Source: CAZIKF01 sp964539825 (GTDB lineage Bacteria; Muiribacteriota; UBA6191). Taken from it: a stretch of DNA of 20,221 bases. The stretch covers positions 1 through 20,221 of the forward strand of contig CAZIKF010000060.1 in assembly GCA_964539825.1 (NCBI GenBank), given 5' to 3'. Positions 1 through 7,877 of the stretch are shown in pieces. Under the pieces are notes generated by a model. That model did no database searches and was not told the DNA's origin. It was given only the letters and a program-made list of their open reading frames with translations. A program made the position numbers and the translations under genes. The stretch's first letter is position 1, and the number at the start of each line of letters is the position of its first letter.

Positions 1-559
1 GGAAGGCAGCGTTGAATGTATTCAGAAGAAGTGGGACCGTGGTCCAATGACTGGTTTACCGTTTCGTAAGGTCTCCAAGGTCTGCATTAAGCTAGATTCC
101 GTCGTTCCATTGAAGCGAACGAAGCTGGAAAATGACGTGACAATCATTGACGAAAACACCACCTTCCATGGAAAAGGCTACCGCTTAGATCCGATTCCCA
201 CGGCTGAGATTTCACCTGAACTTCTTACAATCACTCAGAGACTTAAGAATGAGAAAGAGGCTGTGGAGTTTCCGTGGTGGAGTTCTATCGCTGCCAAGGA
301 GTTTCTTGTGAAAAGCAGGCGGCTTCTGAATAGTTTGAAGGAAACTAGAATCAGGGCTGTCTATACTATTTACCCGTCGGGTGAAAATGCGTCGGCCAAG
401 GATGAGCGAATGCGTCCGGTGGAGATGCATCACGGGGGCACAGTTCACAAGGATCTTGCCTATCGGGAACTATGGAGTCAAGAAGCCAAGAAAACCGATG
501 AGAATGTAGAAAAACAACAAACTGAAGCCTCTGTAGATTATTCCTCGTTGAATTATTGA
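1..559 (+). CDS. Hypothetical protein, 3' part only
   Basis: The reading frame is open from base 2 through a TGA at 557-559, so the true start probably lies outside the window; an internal ATG at 47 would give 170 residues but has no clear Shine-Dalgarno sequence. The product looks soluble, with no membrane segment. It has a Lys/Glu-rich central part, a WW pair in the stretch VEFPWWSSIAAKEF, a MHHGG stretch near residue 128 of the 170-residue version, and a polar, probably disordered tail. I recognise no domain or catalytic motif and assign no function. It runs towards the metal-resistance operon, which is on the other strand, and is separated from it by a pair of short repeats. Codon use looks like that of its neighbours. 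Confidence 0.5.
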   Translation, partial: EGSVECIQKKWDRGPMTGLPFRKVSKVCIKLDSVVPLKRTKLENDVTIIDENTTFHGKGYRLDPIPTAEISPELLTITQRLKNEKEAVEFPWWSSIAAKEFLVKSRRLLNSLKETRIRAVYTIYPSGENASAKDERMRPVEMHHGGTVHKDLAYRELWSQEAKKTDENVEKQQTEASVDYSSLNY

Positions 560-648
560 GGGCATCGCTAAAACGAAGCTGACCTGAGATCAAAACCACC
601 CTCCGCCCACGGTATAAAAAGAGTCTGCGATCCACGATGTCATGCAGT

Positions 649-701
649 AAAACTTAAGTGGTCTGGTCCCTTTCTCTACAAACTTACCTGGTCTGACCCC
701 T
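649..701 (+). repeat. Two repeat units (GTCTG-TCCC family), 30-nt period
   Basis: Unit 1 spans 649-671 and unit 2 spans 679-701; both follow the pattern AAACTTA..TGGTCTG.(C)CCCT. Unit 2 and part of the spacer are translated on the minus strand as the last residues (GSDQVSL) and the stop codon of the RND pump gene. A related unit, including the trailing TTCTCT stretch, lies at 18894-18915. Confidence 0.75.
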
Positions 702-3700
702 TAAGACCTTTAGCAATAAAACTAACGGCTAATGCCGGTAAGACACACAATGTTAACAAACAGTCAGAGAAAACACCTCCCAGAACCACAGTAGCAAGAG
801 GACGCTGTACTTCTGCGCCTATACCGGTATTGAAAGCCATTGGTACAAAGCCAAATGCGGCCACCAGGGCTGTCATCAGCACAGGTCTTAATCGCAGTAA
901 AGCACCTTGAAATACTGACTCCTCGACCGAGCTTCCTTCTTCCATTTTCTGTCGAATGGTCGCCATCATCACCAGTCCATTTAACATGGCAACTCCGCAG
1001 ACTGCGACAAATCCAACAGCGGCAGAGATGGTGAAAGGCATGTCCCTGATCCAAAGCATCGCGATACCACCAATGGCAGCAAAGGGTGCTCCCGTAAAAA
1101 TGATGAAGCTGTCTGTGAGTTTACCGGTACTCATCAGGAGCAAACAAAGGATTAAGAATAGTGCCGCCGGGACTATAATCATCAGGCGATTTCTTGCTCT
1201 TTGAAGATTCTCGAACTGCCCCCCGTACTCAATATGATAACCTGGGGGCAGCTCTTTTTGAGCCTGGATTCGACGCTTCACTTCCTGAACAAAGCCTCCC
1301 AGATCTTGATTTCGAACATTGCATTGAACGGAGATTCTGCGCTTCTGCCATTCCCGGGTAATCGTCGACGGACCCTCTGTTTGCTCAATGGTGACTAAAT
1401 CTTCAAGCCGAATCAACTTTCCCGATCCGGTGGTAACTAAAAGCGAACCGATCGCTTCTGGATTTTTACGAAATTTATCTTCAAGCCGTACAATGAGATC
1501 AAATCGGAGTTGTCCTTCACGAATCTCACCTACTTCAATAACTCCAATCCCTTGCACGAATTTCAGAACATCTCGAGTACTCAATCCATGCCTTGCAAGC
1601 GCATCCTGTCGAACTTTGAAACGCAAGATTCCCTGCCCGCTAATTTGTTCTACATAAATATCACTGCTACCAGGAATTTTTTCTAAAAGCTCTCCGATTT
1701 CAGAAGCAACTTCTTTCAATTTTTCAAAAGAGTCACCATATATTTTTACACCGAGATCTGCACGAATCCCTGCTGTCATCTCATTGACACGCATCTCTAT
1801 GGGTTGAGTGAAAACCATTCGCATAGCGGGTAAACTTTCCAATTCCCGCCTGATTTTCTCGACTAGCTTTCCCTGTGTTTGAGCTTGTTTCCAGCTCTTT
1901 CGCGGCTTCAAAGTAATATATACGTCACTTAATTCCAGACCCATTGGATCCGTGGCGATTTGAGCTGTTCCCGTTCTGGTCCAGACCGTCTGGATCTCAT
2001 CTGGAAAGGAGCGAAGAAGGTGCTTTTCAATTTGATTTCCGTAGCGTATGGATTCATCGAGAGAAATACCGGCAAGACGAATCGTGTTAATGACTACCGA
2101 ACCCTCATCAAGTCGGGGAATGAACTCGGTTCCAAGTTTTGAAGCCAATAGGATGCCCATAATCACCAGGGCAAGTCCCGCTGCGATGAAATATCCCTTG
2201 AATCTGATGGAGAATGACAACACCGGCTTATAGATAGCCTTTGCCCATCGCATGAGACGTGTCTGCTGATGAGTCAATTTAGTTGGTAGAAAAAGGCTGG
2301 CCAACACCGGAGTCAGGGTCAAAGACAAGACCAGGGAGCCCGCCAGGGCAAAAATCATGGTCAGTGCCATGGGGATAAAAAGCTTACCCTCAATCCCCTC
2401 CAGGGCGAGGATCGGAATGAAGACCACCAGTATGATCAGTTCGCCATACATGGTTGGTTTTCTGACTTCTAAAGTGGCTTGTTCCACAATTTTTACGGGA
2501 CATTGACGTTGATCATTTTCAGCAAGCTTTCGCATGCTGTTTTCTACGACTATGACGGAGCTATCCACGATGAGACCGAAATCAATGGCACCCAGGCTCA
2601 TCAGGCTCCCGGCAATGCCAAATTGAACCATTTCAATAAAGGCAAACAGCATGGACAAAGGAATAGCGAGAGCTACAATCAATCCTGCGCGTAAACTGCC
2701 CATAAACCAGAACAAAGTAGCAATCACCAATAAAGCACCCACAAGGAGATTCTCTTTGACGGTATGAATTACTGCGTCAATGAGGTCCGTTCGTTTGTAT
2801 AGGATTCTGATCTTTACCCCGCCGGGTAGATCTCCTTGAATTGCCTCAATTTTCTGAACCAGTCTTTTGGTAATCTCAAAGCTGTTTTCTCCCTGCAGCA
2901 TGAAGCCAAGGCCAAGTACCGATTCTCCTTTACCTTTTGCGGTCATGGCCCCACGCCTGATTTCGTGACCAATTATGACTCTGGCCAGATCCTTGATGTA
3001 AATGGGAACTCCCTCTCGATGAGAGACCATAATTTGTTCGATTTCTTTCAAGGATGTGACAATCCCCACTCCGTGTACCAAATGGTACTCGCCGCCCTGG
3101 CTTACATTGCCGCCTCCCACATTGAGATTATTTTCCCTCAGGGCTTTGACTATGTCAGCCAATCCTAATCTGTACTTCATCAATCCATTCAGGTCTACAA
3201 CCACCTGGTACTGTTTTTTCTTACCGCCCCAGGTATTAATCTCCGCTACTCCTGGAACGGAAGCCAACCTGGGCTTTATGATCCAGTTCTGGATTGTGGT
3301 TAGTTCCTGCAATGAATGCCGATCGCTCTCAAGATGGTAATGGAGGACCTCGCCAAGTCCCGTTGATATGGGGCCTAAGGAGGGGGTTGCCAACCCCTCT
3401 GGAAGTGCTACTTCCTGCAACTTTTCAGAAGTCAGTTGACGTGCCAGGTAAATATCAAACTTGTCTTCGAAAGTGAGTATGACCTGACAGAATCCAAATT
3501 TTGAAATGGAGCGAATATTCACCAGACCCGGAAGGCCACTCATCTTCCTCTCAATCGGGAAGGTTACCTGCTGTTCAATTTCAACTGGATTTAACGAAGG
3601 AGCAACGGCATTTACCTGAACCTGAATGGGAGTGACATCTGGAAATGCATCCAGATTCAGATTTTTTAGGGACAGGATTCCAGCGGTAGCCAGAACCAAA

Positions 3701-3759
3701 GTGACCAGGATGACAAGAAATCGATTTTGTAATGACCAGGATATGATGCGGTTCAGCAT
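676..3759 (-). CDS. CzcA/CusA-family heavy-metal efflux RND transporter
   Basis: Inner-membrane, proton-driven pump of the HME-RND family that exports metal ions through a tripartite complex. The 1027 residues match the usual length. Visible are the N-terminal first helix (about 10-30), the porter-domain sequence AFPDVTPIQVQVN (38-50), and the TM4 motif GAIDFGLIVDSSVIVVEN with Asp393, Asp399 and Glu406, the relay positions of CzcA. TQPIEMRVNEMTAGIR (651-666) and the C-terminal signature around FVPMAFNTGIGAEVQRPLA (971-989) are also present. The cleft motif resembles CzcA, but with Met at 661 where I recall Leu in CzcA, so Zn/Cd/Co versus Cu cannot be settled. The start at 3759 has GGAGG 10 nt upstream, overlapping the end of the adaptor gene (5-nt gap). 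Oddity: the last seven residues, GSDQVSL, and the TAG stop come from the adjacent repeat, so the native terminus was probably replaced. Confidence 0.95.
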   Translation of the reverse strand: MLNRIISWSLQNRFLVILVTLVLATAGILSLKNLNLDAFPDVTPIQVQVNAVAPSLNPVEIEQQVTFPIERKMSGLPGLVNIRSISKFGFCQVILTFEDKFDIYLARQLTSEKLQEVALPEGLATPSLGPISTGLGEVLHYHLESDRHSLQELTTIQNWIIKPRLASVPGVAEINTWGGKKKQYQVVVDLNGLMKYRLGLADIVKALRENNLNVGGGNVSQGGEYHLVHGVGIVTSLKEIEQIMVSHREGVPIYIKDLARVIIGHEIRRGAMTAKGKGESVLGLGFMLQGENSFEITKRLVQKIEAIQGDLPGGVKIRILYKRTDLIDAVIHTVKENLLVGALLVIATLFWFMGSLRAGLIVALAIPLSMLFAFIEMVQFGIAGSLMSLGAIDFGLIVDSSVIVVENSMRKLAENDQRQCPVKIVEQATLEVRKPTMYGELIILVVFIPILALEGIEGKLFIPMALTMIFALAGSLVLSLTLTPVLASLFLPTKLTHQQTRLMRWAKAIYKPVLSFSIRFKGYFIAAGLALVIMGILLASKLGTEFIPRLDEGSVVINTIRLAGISLDESIRYGNQIEKHLLRSFPDEIQTVWTRTGTAQIATDPMGLELSDVYITLKPRKSWKQAQTQGKLVEKIRRELESLPAMRMVFTQPIEMRVNEMTAGIRADLGVKIYGDSFEKLKEVASEIGELLEKIPGSSDIYVEQISGQGILRFKVRQDALARHGLSTRDVLKFVQGIGVIEVGEIREGQLRFDLIVRLEDKFRKNPEAIGSLLVTTGSGKLIRLEDLVTIEQTEGPSTITREWQKRRISVQCNVRNQDLGGFVQEVKRRIQAQKELPPGYHIEYGGQFENLQRARNRLMIIVPAALFLILCLLLMSTGKLTDSFIIFTGAPFAAIGGIAMLWIRDMPFTISAAVGFVAVCGVAMLNGLVMMATIRQKMEEGSSVEESVFQGALLRLRPVLMTALVAAFGFVPMAFNTGIGAEVQRPLATVVLGGVFSDCLLTLCVLPALAVSFIAKGLKGSDQVSL

Positions 3760-3764
3760 GAAGC

Positions 3765-5273
3765 TTATCCTCCTGGTTTCACTTCACAGCATCCCGCACC
3801 GATATCACCTTTCATTAGTTCTGTCTTTAACAGAAACGAGCCTGTGGTTACGATTTCCCGATCCATGGAGATTGGAGTTTTAAGAGAGTAATATCCTGGC
3901 ATTCGCTCACTTGGTCGGACTTCGACCTTGCGTGTTTCAAACCGTGTTTTAGATTCCTTTAAAAAGAGAACATTACAGCAGCCATCCCAATGCACAGCAT
4001 CCCGCGGTACCATAACACTCTCGCTGTCCAGTTTATGGTGGACTTTGGCCTGGCCAAACATTCCAGCCTTCAGCAAGCCTTTGTCATTAGTAAGAACAAC
4101 CCTGGCTTTTAGAGTTCGTGTATGGTCATCAATCTCATTGGCAAGCCAGCTGATTTTGCCTTGAAAAGTCATGGGAGACAGTTCGGGGATGATGATTTCA
4201 ACCTGATCACCATAGCTAATCTGTCGTACCTGGGATGAAGCAACATCAAGCCTGGCCCACATTAGCTTTGTGTTAGCTATCATGAATAGCGCATGTTTCT
4301 GATCCACGGTCTCTCCAAAAACTGCGTGCCGCTGAATTACAATACCCTGGAATGGTGCCGTGACTTCTAGAACGGACTGGATGGTATCTTCACTGGTAAG
4401 CGACTCGATTCTTTTTTTCGAAAGTCCCAAAATTCTGAGTTGTTGGTTCCCTTTATCGACAGCGACTCGATTTTCAATCATTTTAGTCTCCGCCTCGAGG
4501 ACGGATCTTGCTGAGGTTGCGCCGCTCTTCTGAAGCTCTTGCTCCATTGAGAAGTTACGCCTCCATAATTGATATAGGGCCTTTGCCTGTAGATATTCAG
4601 ACTTTGCCTGGGCAAATGCATCGGAGTGAATTCTTGCCATGATAGTACCTTTTTGTACCGTGTCGCCAAGATCCTTCTGTACTTTGACAACCGTACCGCC
4701 CACCCTCGGTGTTATGTGGGCCAGATGATTTTGATCAAACTCTATCTCCACGTTACACAAGCTGTATTCAGCACCGGCGGAAGGCCTGGGTTTAGCGAAT
4801 CCCAGCTCAACCGCACTGGCTGTCTTGGGATCGCGCAGCGCGATCATCAGCCCATCATTACTACAATCCGGATTTGAAGCCCTGCCGCTCTTGTAACCGG
4901 ATCTTTGAAACAATTTCAAACGACCTCCTTGAATTTCAACGCCTTGAGCGGTTGTCTCTTCTTTGCATAGCTTGCATTGGGATTCGGGTAGATTGTGCTC
5001 AGCGCACCAGTCCCCCTCAACTTGAAACGCCTTAATAAGTGAAGGATTACAGCGTGTGCAAAAGGCTTCCGGAACACCGTGACCGTGGCAAAACCCTAAA
5101 GATTCAATCAAACTCGTATCACAAAAGGCACATTGACCTGGGGACAACTGGTGTTGGCATAGCTGGTTTTGGGAGATCCTGAGGTTGGTCTTTTCTGCGG
5201 TGTAAAAATAGACAATACCTATGCCAAGCGAGAGGCAGAGGAACAACCAAACAACGTTTAAAAGCCATTTCAT
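3765..5273 (-). CDS. RND efflux periplasmic adaptor (HlyD/CusB type) with N-terminal Cys/His repeats
   Basis: Periplasmic adaptor that links the inner-membrane pump to an outer-membrane channel. Of 502 residues, 1-25 form an N-terminal membrane anchor. Residues 39-103 hold three Cys/His units (C39-H41-C48-C51, C62-H65-C72-C75, C90-H93-C100-C103). A typical adaptor body follows: a barrel-sandwich/lipoyl half motif near 185-213 (PRVGGTVVKVQKDLGDTV), an alpha-helical hairpin near 218-295, the second half near 303-330 (TAPFQGIVIQRHAVFGETV) and beta-barrel/membrane-proximal parts beyond. Two CC pairs lie near the end (432-433 and 495-496). The ATG overlaps the upstream gene's TGA as ATGA, so translation is probably coupled. 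The Cys/His units look metal-binding and repeat those of the preceding small protein; a metal trap or hand-over role is inference. It lacks an obvious CusB-like Met cluster. Confidence 0.92.
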   Translation of the reverse strand: MKWLLNVVWLFLCLSLGIGIVYFYTAEKTNLRISQNQLCQHQLSPGQCAFCDTSLIESLGFCHGHGVPEAFCTRCNPSLIKAFQVEGDWCAEHNLPESQCKLCKEETTAQGVEIQGGRLKLFQRSGYKSGRASNPDCSNDGLMIALRDPKTASAVELGFAKPRPSAGAEYSLCNVEIEFDQNHLAHITPRVGGTVVKVQKDLGDTVQKGTIMARIHSDAFAQAKSEYLQAKALYQLWRRNFSMEQELQKSGATSARSVLEAETKMIENRVAVDKGNQQLRILGLSKKRIESLTSEDTIQSVLEVTAPFQGIVIQRHAVFGETVDQKHALFMIANTKLMWARLDVASSQVRQISYGDQVEIIIPELSPMTFQGKISWLANEIDDHTRTLKARVVLTNDKGLLKAGMFGQAKVHHKLDSESVMVPRDAVHWDGCCNVLFLKESKTRFETRKVEVRPSERMPGYYSLKTPISMDREIVTTGSFLLKTELMKGDIGAGCCEVKPGG

Positions 5274-5608
5274 TTAGGCTTTTCTCCTTCAGGAAGATCA
5301 CCAGCCATACATTTGGCACACTGCGATTCAGGTAGTCCATGCCCGGCGCACCAATCATTCTCAGCCTTGAAGCCTGGAATTAGATTTACATTACACCTGC
5401 TGCAAAGCGCCTCCGGCACCTTGTGCTCGGGACACATTCCTAGCTTGCTTATCAGGCTAGAATCACACCAGGGACATTCTGCTTCTGCAACACTGTGCCT
5501 GGTACAAAATTCTTCACCGTGAACATGGCCCTGTTGATTCATGAAGTAAATCGTTCCCAATGCGCCCAGGGCAACAAAACCAATGCTGATGAAAATTTGC
5601 TTTACCAT
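5270..5608 (-). CDS. Small membrane-anchored Cys/His-repeat protein
   Basis: I place the start at the ATG at 5608 (112 residues), because TAAGGAGT lies just upstream and a longer version would overlap the regulator gene. Residues about 4-23 form a hydrophobic anchor, followed by a HVHGEEFC stretch. The rest is three near-perfect units with the pattern C-x2-H-x6-C-x2-C (for example CTRHSVAEAECPWC and CPEHKVPEALCSRC), joined by LISKLG/LIPGF spacers. Orientation should place these units in the periplasm. The same units form the N-terminus of the next protein, the adaptor. It lies second in the operon, 11 nt after the regulator, and overlaps the adaptor start. I know similar units from metal-efflux adaptors but not their proven function; metal buffering or delivery is inference. 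Confidence 0.82.
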   Translation of the reverse strand: MVKQIFISIGFVALGALGTIYFMNQQGHVHGEEFCTRHSVAEAECPWCDSSLISKLGMCPEHKVPEALCSRCNVNLIPGFKAENDWCAGHGLPESQCAKCMAGDLPEGEKPK

Positions 5609-5619
5609 GACTGTACTCC

Positions 5620-5985
5620 TTACTGGTTCAATTTGCTCAAATTTTGATTGTGAAGAAAGGTCCACTCCATGGAACTGATATTCACTTCATAAAACACAAG
5701 CTTTCCGCGTTTGCTGGATTTGAGTAATCCGAGGTTCTTCAAGGATTTTAGATGCTGAGAGATGGTGGAAACCGGCTCCGTGAGGATGTTCGCCAAGTCA
5801 CAAACACAACACTGCTCAAACTTAAGAACCTCCAGGATCGCAAGGCGAACCGGATGTCCTAAAACTTTGTGAATCGCAGCGAGGGACTCAAGTTCATCGC
5901 GCTGCGGCAAGGATGATTGGATGGAATGAATCTTATCTTGATTAAAACAGACCACATCGCAGGTAATATTTTCTGACCCGGTCAT
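5620..5985 (-). CDS. ArsR/SmtB-family metal-responsive repressor, CadC-like
   Basis: Winged-helix repressor that releases DNA on binding a soft metal. The chosen ATG at 5985 (121 residues) has AAGGAA 7 nt upstream; a longer TTG-start version is less likely. The helix-turn-helix region is visible as DLANILTEPVSTISQHLKSL. Residues C60 and C62 (CVCDL) match the alpha3 metal motif ELCVCDL. The N-terminus carries C9 and C13 in TCDVVCFNQDKI, which from memory aligns with the N-terminal Cys pair of staphylococcal CadC (TCEIFCYDEEKV). All four thiolates of a CadC alpha3N Cd/Pb/Bi site are therefore present. It is the first gene of the operon and probably represses itself and the pump through the palindrome at 5997-6020. 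Sensing Cd(II)/Pb(II) rather than arsenite is inferred from the four-Cys set. Confidence 0.9.
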   Translation of the reverse strand: MTGSENITCDVVCFNQDKIHSIQSSLPQRDELESLAAIHKVLGHPVRLAILEVLKFEQCCVCDLANILTEPVSTISQHLKSLKNLGLLKSSKRGKLVFYEVNISSMEWTFLHNQNLSKLNQ

Positions 5986-5996
5986 AAAACAATTCC

Positions 5997-6020
5997 TTAT
6001 TTCCAAAAAAGTGGAAATAA
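5997..6020 (-). promoter_or_regulatory. Candidate operator palindrome of the CadC-like repressor
   Basis: Perfect inverted repeat with 8-bp arms TTATTTCC and GGAAATAA separated by 8 nt. It overlaps the last two bases of the proposed -10 element and ends just before the regulator's ribosome binding site. Position and AT-rich two-fold symmetry fit an ArsR/SmtB-family operator; binding is inferred. Confidence 0.55.
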
Positions 6021-6047
6021 CTTAAACAAAAGCAATGAGAATGTAAA
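6019..6047 (-). promoter_or_regulatory. Candidate promoter of the metal-resistance operon
   Basis: On the minus strand a TTTACA box (6042-6047; 5 of 6 matches to TTGACA) is followed after 17 nt by TAAGTT (6019-6024; a weak match to TATAAT). The palindrome covers the expected transcription start, so a bound repressor would block it. The -10 box is poor, which limits confidence. Confidence 0.4.
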
Positions 6048-6208
6048 GAAAGGGTCAGCGTGAAAGTCGATTCTAAACACCCTTTTCTCAACTGGAGAGG
6101 ATTTTAAAAATGTATTATGAACTAAATCCAGGTTGAGGCAAAGCTGGCTTGACCCAACTAAATCGATCTCTGAGAAATCCTGGGAAATGAGTGAACAGGT
6201 AAACATGT

Positions 6209-7021
6209 ATGGCTGAACGGTTTTTATATAGCTACTTATTTTGGCTGATGGTAATTTCCCTATTCGTGCTTATGTTGGAGCGGCTCGTTCCCTGGCGCGA
6301 GCAAAAGCTGTTTCGTAAGTATCTGATCCGCGATGTATTTTTTCTTATTTTTAATGGGGAAATCTTCGGATCGTGTCTGGCTGTATTGCTATATCAAGTC
6401 GCAGGAGGTCTAAGTTTTTCCTTTGCGAGGATTGAGATTTTTCACCCCCTGCAATCTCTTTCCTTCCCCGTACAGGTATTGGTCTTTCTGGTTTGTAAGG
6501 ATTTCATTGAGTATTGGATTCATCGACTCCTGCACCGCTACCCTCTGCTCTGGTATTTCCACGGTACCCATCATACGGTGAGTATTATGGATTTCTGGTG
6601 TAATTTCCGTTTTCATTGGATGGAAATCGTAGTTTATAAAACCCTGGGATACGCTGTGCCCCTGTTGCTAGGCGTCCCATGGAAGGTGGTCCTGATCAGT
6701 GCGCTAATTGCTACCCTCATCGGTCACCTGAATCACTCCAACCTGGCCTTTTCCTATGGTCCGCTACGCTATGTTTTGAATCATCCTAAAATGCACATCT
6801 GGCATCACGAGGTTGAGCCCGACCAGGGAGGAGTAAAAAACTTTGGTGTGGTCTTCAGCGCCTGGGATTTTCTCTTCAAAACCGCCTATATCAACGATGA
6901 GAAACAACCAAAAATCGGGCTAGCCCCTCCTGATGATCTCCTGGAGAATAAGGCAATGGATAGCCTTTCCTGGTCCCTGAGTGCTATTTGCGTCTTGTAC
7001 TATTGCCTCTTTCTGGTTTGA
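6209..7021 (+). CDS. Sterol desaturase / fatty acid hydroxylase family protein
   Basis: Integral membrane non-haem di-iron enzyme family (ERG3/fatty-acid-hydroxylase type) that hydroxylates or desaturates lipid substrates. The 270-residue length is typical for bacterial members. The His clusters expected to bind two irons are visible: HRLLH (105-109), HGTHH (118-122), HLNHSN (173-178) and HIWHHE (196-201). Hydrophobic helices lie near 5-25, 45-65, 85-100 and 140-170. The ATG at 6209 has only a weak AGGT upstream; the ATG at 6204 runs straight into a stop. It is transcribed away from the metal operon, with a 223-nt spacer, so co-regulation is possible but not shown. The substrate cannot be read from sequence. 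Confidence 0.88.
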   Translation: MAERFLYSYLFWLMVISLFVLMLERLVPWREQKLFRKYLIRDVFFLIFNGEIFGSCLAVLLYQVAGGLSFSFARIEIFHPLQSLSFPVQVLVFLVCKDFIEYWIHRLLHRYPLLWYFHGTHHTVSIMDFWCNFRFHWMEIVVYKTLGYAVPLLLGVPWKVVLISALIATLIGHLNHSNLAFSYGPLRYVLNHPKMHIWHHEVEPDQGGVKNFGVVFSAWDFLFKTAYINDEKQPKIGLAPPDDLLENKAMDSLSWSLSAICVLYYCLFLV

Positions 7022-7222
7022 GTCACGCCTTATGTTCAAAAAAAACTAAAACTCGACTATCCCCATATTTTCTAAAGACCTATGACTAGGTAGAATTCAA
7101 AACATATTTTCAAGCGTACAACACTGAATACGGTGGGCTTATGTCCGTCGAAACTCTGTATTGGGTGATCGCAAATCCATTGAATCAGAAGCATACCGGG
7201 GCATGCTGGGGACATACCCTGC
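7022..7222. other. Convergent intergenic region, nothing recognised
   Basis: About 200 nt between the convergent desaturase and anchor-protein genes. I see no clear intrinsic terminator, RNA gene or repeat unit. A 66-codon frame beginning at 7141 runs into the end of the anchor-protein gene on the other strand and looks spurious. Confidence 0.4.
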
Positions 7223-7858
7223 TCAAAGCAATCGCTTCAATTTGCTGTAGCTACCTTTTGTGCGTAGAGTCAGCGTTACTGGTACATCAGTTCGATTCCT
7301 CCAAAACCACCCATGATTGCCGTCGAAGGCGGCTTCGATAACCCCTTCATCTTCAGGGACACCGCGACCTTTTTCATAGCTGATAGAGGCACCTTTTCCA
7401 TCGCCATGTTTGTCGTAATTCAAAAGACCCCCATTTGCGGACCAATAAAACTGAGCCGTGGCTGCGGCTTTCATGACTAGTTTGTATTCAATACCCTGGC
7501 CAGGCACAAGAACCACAGATACTTCATCTTTCCAAACCCTGGTCTGTTGAACTGGGCCAGGTGGATTAAACTTTTTTAACGCAAACTCCTGTGCCGGGGC
7601 TTTTTCAAGGGAGACTGCAAATGGGTTCGTGACAGCCGTGCTACCCCTTTTATTTTCCCTCTCTAACTGTATCTTGATTTTACCCATCTGAGTTAAGCCC
7701 AGAACTCGTCCAATGCCGGTTGGGTCAATGCCATACTCGGACGGAAGAACAGTTACAACAAGGACAACGCTGGCAACGATCAACGCGATCATGGTTGAGG
7801 TAAAAAGCTGGCCAGACGTAGGCAGTTCGTTTTCAGATGGCACATTTGCGTTATACAT
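7223..7858 (-). CDS. Transmembrane anchor protein (HupE-associated)
   Basis: The 211-residue product has one membrane helix near 20-40, flanked by the characteristic blocks ELPTSGQLFTSTMIALI (11-27) and LPSEYGIDPTGIGRVLGLT (38-56). The rest is an extracytoplasmic domain with AQFYWSANGGLLNYDKHGDG and a FDGNHGWFWRNRTDVPVT stretch near 178-195, typical of the family that databases call 'transmembrane anchor protein'. The biochemical role is unknown. It follows the HupE/UreJ gene by 19 nt on the same strand, so the two probably form one operon. From memory this pair often sits close to CzcA/CusA-type efflux genes, as it does here; a shared role in metal homeostasis is inference. Confidence 0.8.
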   Translation of the reverse strand: MYNANVPSENELPTSGQLFTSTMIALIVASVVLVVTVLPSEYGIDPTGIGRVLGLTQMGKIKIQLERENKRGSTAVTNPFAVSLEKAPAQEFALKKFNPPGPVQQTRVWKDEVSVVLVPGQGIEYKLVMKAAATAQFYWSANGGLLNYDKHGDGKGASISYEKGRGVPEDEGVIEAAFDGNHGWFWRNRTDVPVTLTLRTKGSYSKLKRLL

Positions 7859-7877
7859 ACTCGACTCTATCCCTTCA

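Noticed and set aside
5609..5665. Longer start for the small Cys/His protein at 5665
   Set aside because: It would overlap the regulator's end by 46 nt; the ATG at 5608 has a strong TAAGGAG site and sits directly before the membrane anchor.
7141..7341. Plus-strand frame of 66 codons
   Set aside because: More than half overlaps the well-supported anchor-protein gene on the other strand; Arg-rich end without motif.
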